The position numbers were made by a program, and so were the translations under genes. A DNA stretch of 64,000 bases from Saltatorellus ferox (GTDB taxonomy: Bacteria > Planctomycetota > UBA1135 > GCA-002686595). Below, one piece after another: positions 61,357 to 64,000 of the stretch. Under the pieces are notes generated by a model. That model worked only from the letters and a program-made list of their open reading frames with translations, ran no database searches and was not told where the DNA came from. Positions within the stretch are counted from its first letter, which is position 1; every line of letters begins with the position of its first letter. The stretch spans positions 496,001 through 560,000 of the forward strand of contig CP036434.1 of the NCBI GenBank assembly GCA_007751475.1. The letters run 5' to 3'.

Positions 61357-62321
61357 TTGAGAGCCTCGGTCGCAGTGGAGTCGCCGCGGAGCGCGGTCGC
61401 GATCGTGGAGATGTTGTGCTTCATCATCGCCTCGTAGTTTCCTGCGGAACCGGGCGCGTCCGAATGGAGGGTTCCACCCAGGACGACGCGGTGTCCACGC
61501 GCAGCGGCACCCTCGATCAACGCCTTGACGTTCCGTTCCGACACGGTCGACTCGAAGAAGACGGCGGGGATCCTCTCGTCCACCAGGAGGTCGACGAGTG
61601 ACTCGAGGGCCTGGAGTCCGCCCTCGCTGGCGGTCGAGAGTCCCTGGATCCCTTCGACGCGCAGGCCGTAGCGGCGACCGAAGTAGCGGAAGGCGTCGTG
61701 GGCGGTCACGAGCGTGCGAGCGGACTCCGGGATCGTGGCGATGGCTTCGCGCGCGAAGGAGTCGAGGGCGAGGATGCGGGCGTTCGTATCGGCGGCGCGA
61801 CCCGGGAGTCCGGCGGAATCCGGCAGGAGCCTCCCGAGGGCCTCGGCGACGAGCGGCGCGGTCCGCGCCCAGAGGTGCGGGTCCATCCAGACGTGCGGGT
61901 CCGAGACGCCCGCGTCCTGCATCGCCTCGTCCCCTTTCAAGATGGACTCGGCCACGGCCACGAGGTCGATCCCGCTCTCTGCGACGCGGCGGAAGGTCGG
62001 CTCGAGGTACCCCTCCAGGCCAAATCCGTTGTAGAAGACGAGGTCGGCGGCCATGAGCTGCTGGACGTCGTCACGGGTGGCGCGGAAGAGGTGCGGGTCC
62101 ACGGTCGGTCCGAAGAGCACGTGCACTTCGGCCGTCCCACCAGCGACTGCGCGAACGATGTCACCGATCATGGTCGTCGTGCAGACCACGACCTTCTTAT
62201 CAGGCTCCCGCGCGCCAGAGTCCGTCGCAGAGGCGGCGGATCCATCACGACAACTCCATGCGCCGAGAAGCACGAGGCAAGCGAGGATGTGGACGGCGGC
62301 TGAGCGGAGATGGCGTGGCAT
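61353..62321 (-). CDS. Metal ABC transporter substrate-binding lipoprotein (TroA/MntA/ZnuA type)
   Basis: The ATG at 62321 (MPRHLRSAAVHILACLVLLG) begins a signal peptide; AWSC is a weak lipobox. 322 residues. It is a cluster-A-I metal binder with ligands expected in VDPHLF (His), VSDPHVWMDPHLW (His), FESTVSERN (Glu) and LHSDAPG (Asp). There is no His-rich loop as in many ZnuA proteins, which with the MntR-like regulator nearby favours manganese. It is first in the operon, and a candidate MntR box lies 70 bp upstream. Confidence 0.9.
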   Translation of the reverse strand: MPRHLRSAAVHILACLVLLGAWSCRDGSAASATDSGAREPDKKVVVCTTTMIGDIVRAVAGGTAEVHVLFGPTVDPHLFRATRDDVQQLMAADLVFYNGFGLEGYLEPTFRRVAESGIDLVAVAESILKGDEAMQDAGVSDPHVWMDPHLWARTAPLVAEALGRLLPDSAGLPGRAADTNARILALDSFAREAIATIPESARTLVTAHDAFRYFGRRYGLRVEGIQGLSTASEGGLQALESLVDLLVDERIPAVFFESTVSERNVKALIEGAAARGHRVVLGGTLHSDAPGSAGNYEAMMKHNISTIATALRGDSTATEALK

Positions 62322-62390
62322 GGGGCGAGGGATCCGGACTCCTGGGCTCATCGGGGGAGCTGGTGCTGGCTGAATCCTCGTGGAGGAAGT

Positions 62391-62404
62391 GTAGCATGGG
62401 CTAC
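62391..62404 (-). promoter_or_regulatory. Candidate MntR operator overlapping an extended -10
   Basis: GTAGCATGGGCTAC is a perfect 5-bp inverted repeat with a 4-bp spacer. The E. coli MntR box has the same core, TAGC-N4-GCTA. On the operon strand, TGCTACACT forms an extended -10-like element (TG-N-TACACT) that overlaps the right arm, so binding would block the promoter. It lies between the regulator stop and the binding-protein start. Confidence 0.6.
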
Positions 62405-62482
62405 GGATGGGAGCCCCTTCAATATCCAGGACCGCGCCGGTAAGCCACGGAGTCTCGCCCGACGGAGGTGTTTACGATTACC

Positions 62483-63400
62483 TTACGTTTGGGGCGGGCT
62501 GGGGTCCTGGGGGGGCCGGCAGCCGCACAGCTCGGCGAAGATCTGAAGGGTCACAGGGCTGACGTGGTGCTCCACCCCTTCCGCGTCGAGTTCCGCCATC
62601 CTCGGGGAGACGCCGAGCCACTGGAGGAAGGCCAGGACGATCCGGTGGCGCTCCCGGGCTCGGTCGGCGAGGCCCTGGCCCTGGGAGGTGAGGTGAACGG
62701 GACGGTAAGGGGCGGTCTCCACGAAACCGTCGCGCTGGAGGCGGCCCAGCATGCGGCTGACGGTCACGTGGCTGACGCCGAAGTGGTGGGCGAGATCCAC
62801 GACACGCGCCGCTCCTCGATCGGCAATGAGGTCGCCGATCGCCTCGACGTAGTCCTCCACGAGCTCGATCGCATGGGCCGCGCGGACGTGCTGGAAGCGT
62901 TCGTCGGACCTCGAACCCGTGGGGGCCGGTGGGGCCTTCGCCTGGTCCACGTAGCGCTGGAAGGCGGCGAGCGAGTCGGGTCCGACGTGGTGCTCGATCC
63001 CCTCGGCGTCGAGGTCGGCGGTGGGTTGGGGGACGCCCACGGCCATGAGGAACCGGAGAACGATGGCGTGGCGCGCCTTCGAGGCCGCGGCCATGGCTTC
63101 GCCCGCGGCGGTCAGATCGATCGAGCGGTAGGGGGCGGTGCGGACGAGTCCGTCGCGCTGCAGTCGGTCGACCGTGCGACTCACGGTGACGTGGCTGATC
63201 CCGAAGCACTCCGCGAGGTCGCGCACTCGGGCTTCGCCGCGACGTTCCAGGAGGTCCGCGATGGCTTCCACGTAGTCCTCGGCCGTCTCCGTCCGGTTGG
63301 CGCGGCGGACGGCGGCGTGCCGGTCACTCACCCGGTAGGGCTTCGAACCAGGTCGGGCGGATGCCTGCGGCTCCGGCGGAGTCTTCTCTGGGTCGGTCAC
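62483..63400 (-). CDS. Tandem (fused-dimer) MntR-type DtxR-family regulator
   Basis: The GTG at 63400 (MTDPEKTPPEPQ) is the likely start, giving 305 residues. The protein contains two whole MntR units. Copy 1, about residues 36-155, has helix-turn-helix GISHVTVSRTVDRLQRDGLV and metal ligands D42, E45, H111, E133, E136, H137. Copy 2, about 172-295, has GVSHVTVSRMLGRLQRDGFV and ligands D183, E186, H252, E274, E277, H278. Every ligand pair is offset by exactly 141 residues. MntR normally works as a homodimer of about 140-residue chains, so this may be a covalent dimer. It lies upstream of, and probably controls, the adjacent metal importer operon. A Ser/Pro-rich linker (KAPPAPTGSRSD) joins the copies. 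Confidence 0.9.
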   Translation of the reverse strand: MTDPEKTPPEPQASARPGSKPYRVSDRHAAVRRANRTETAEDYVEAIADLLERRGEARVRDLAECFGISHVTVSRTVDRLQRDGLVRTAPYRSIDLTAAGEAMAAASKARHAIVLRFLMAVGVPQPTADLDAEGIEHHVGPDSLAAFQRYVDQAKAPPAPTGSRSDERFQHVRAAHAIELVEDYVEAIGDLIADRGAARVVDLAHHFGVSHVTVSRMLGRLQRDGFVETAPYRPVHLTSQGQGLADRARERHRIVLAFLQWLGVSPRMAELDAEGVEHHVSPVTLQIFAELCGCRPPQDPSPPQT

Positions 63401-63542
63401 GTGGCGCTTGCCGCAAAAGAATCGCTGGCGGGGGGCAAAGGGTAGCAACACGGCGCGGCCATGCCCCGTATGGTCTTCCGCTCGTCGCCTGGCCGTCGAA
63501 TCACCCCCTCCCCGAGCCTCTTTTCCCCAGGGGTCCCCTGAC

Positions 63543-64000
63543 ATGAACTACCGCAGGATGGGCCGTACCGGCCTACGCATCAGCAGCGTTTCCATCGGAG
63601 GATGGCTGACCTTCGGAGGGAGCGTCGGCGCGTCCGAAACGCGTGAGATCATCAAGACCGCGGTGGGCGCCGGGGTCAATTTCGTCGACCTGGCGGACGT
63701 CTATTCGAAGGGAGCGGCCGAGTCGGTGATCGGGGACGTGCTCGCGGACTACCGGCGCAGCGACCTCGTTCTTTCGAGCAAGGTCTTCGGGCGGATGGGG
63801 GATGGGCCCAACGACCGAGGCCTCTCGCGCAAGCACATCTTCGAGAGCGTGGAGTCCTCGCTGAAGCGGCTGAAGACCGACTACCTGGACCTCTACTTCT
63901 GTCATCGCCCGGACGCCGATACGCCGCTCGAAGAAACCGTCCGCGCGATGGACGACCTGGTGCATCAGGGGAAGGTGCTCTACTGGGGTACGAGCGTCTG
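63543..64000 (+). CDS. Aldo/keto reductase, N-terminal part (runs off the window)
   Basis: The visible 152 codons start MNYRRMGRTGLRISSVSIGG and continue into a TIM-barrel aldo/keto reductase of the potassium-channel-beta/YghZ type. The catalytic tetrad is present: D and Y in FVDLADVYSKGAAE, K in VLSSKVFGR and H in LYFCHRPD. VRAMDDLVHQGKVLYWGTS is the usual next motif. It should reduce aldehydes or ketones with NADPH. The gene is divergent from the tandem regulator, with a 142-bp gap in which I see no clear operator. Confidence 0.9.
   Translation, partial: MNYRRMGRTGLRISSVSIGGWLTFGGSVGASETREIIKTAVGAGVNFVDLADVYSKGAAESVIGDVLADYRRSDLVLSSKVFGRMGDGPNDRGLSRKHIFESVESSLKRLKTDYLDLYFCHRPDADTPLEETVRAMDDLVHQGKVLYWGTSV

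Overview
The window is high-GC DNA, almost all protein-coding, with no rRNA, tRNA or CRISPR that I could see. The content points to a marine-type Planctomycetota bacterium. It has several large secreted proteins built from FG-GAP/VCBS or BNR repeats, and six of them share one C-terminal module. It also has a sulfatase, a secreted sialidase-like protein and lipoproteins, with little operon clustering. The phylum is an inference from protein style; no marker gene is present.

Layout. 1-9130: secreted or lipid-anchored proteins (FG-GAP propeller, lipoprotein, Cys-cluster membrane protein, M64 peptidase) and an APC permease fused to universal-stress domains. 9195-19362: a carboxypeptidase-regulatory-domain protein, a HEAT-repeat protein, and a histidine kinase/OmpR-type regulator pair. 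The regulator pair is bracketed by Pho-box-like TGTCA direct repeats with an 11-bp period. 19485-23301: a membrane-anchored propeller-like protein, a strong terminator, DinB and WYL-regulator genes, and a sulfatase. 23428-26006: a GDP-mannose dehydrogenase (AlgD type) coupled to a glycosyltransferase. 26157-28776: ImuB and ImuA mutagenesis proteins, without dnaE2. 29050-34079: an M12-like metalloprotease, an orphan four-helix-bundle membrane protein, a small lipoprotein, and a complete IS256-family element with terminal repeats and an 8-bp target duplication. 34197-40280: a zinc-ribbon protein, a phosphotransferase/P-loop fusion, a FIST sensor with a hybrid kinase, and a YgjV-type protein. 40368-57794: more large secreted proteins, an RND exporter/LolA-like/outer-membrane barrel operon, and TrmB. 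57829-64000: an SRAP (YedK) protein, a complete Mn/Zn-type ABC importer operon (binding protein, ATPase, two permeases), its regulator, and the start of an aldo/keto reductase.

The most unusual item is the regulator at 62483-63400. It is one polypeptide holding two complete MntR (DtxR-family) units, and all six metal ligands are kept in each copy at a constant offset of 141 residues. A GTAGC-N4-GCTAC palindrome, which looks like an MntR box, overlaps a possible extended -10 just upstream of the importer operon. Two further signals stand out. One is a family of GGTACC-centred palindromes scattered between genes, including a near-perfect 99-bp palindrome at 55082-55180. The other is the shared two-cysteine C-terminal module of the secreted proteins.
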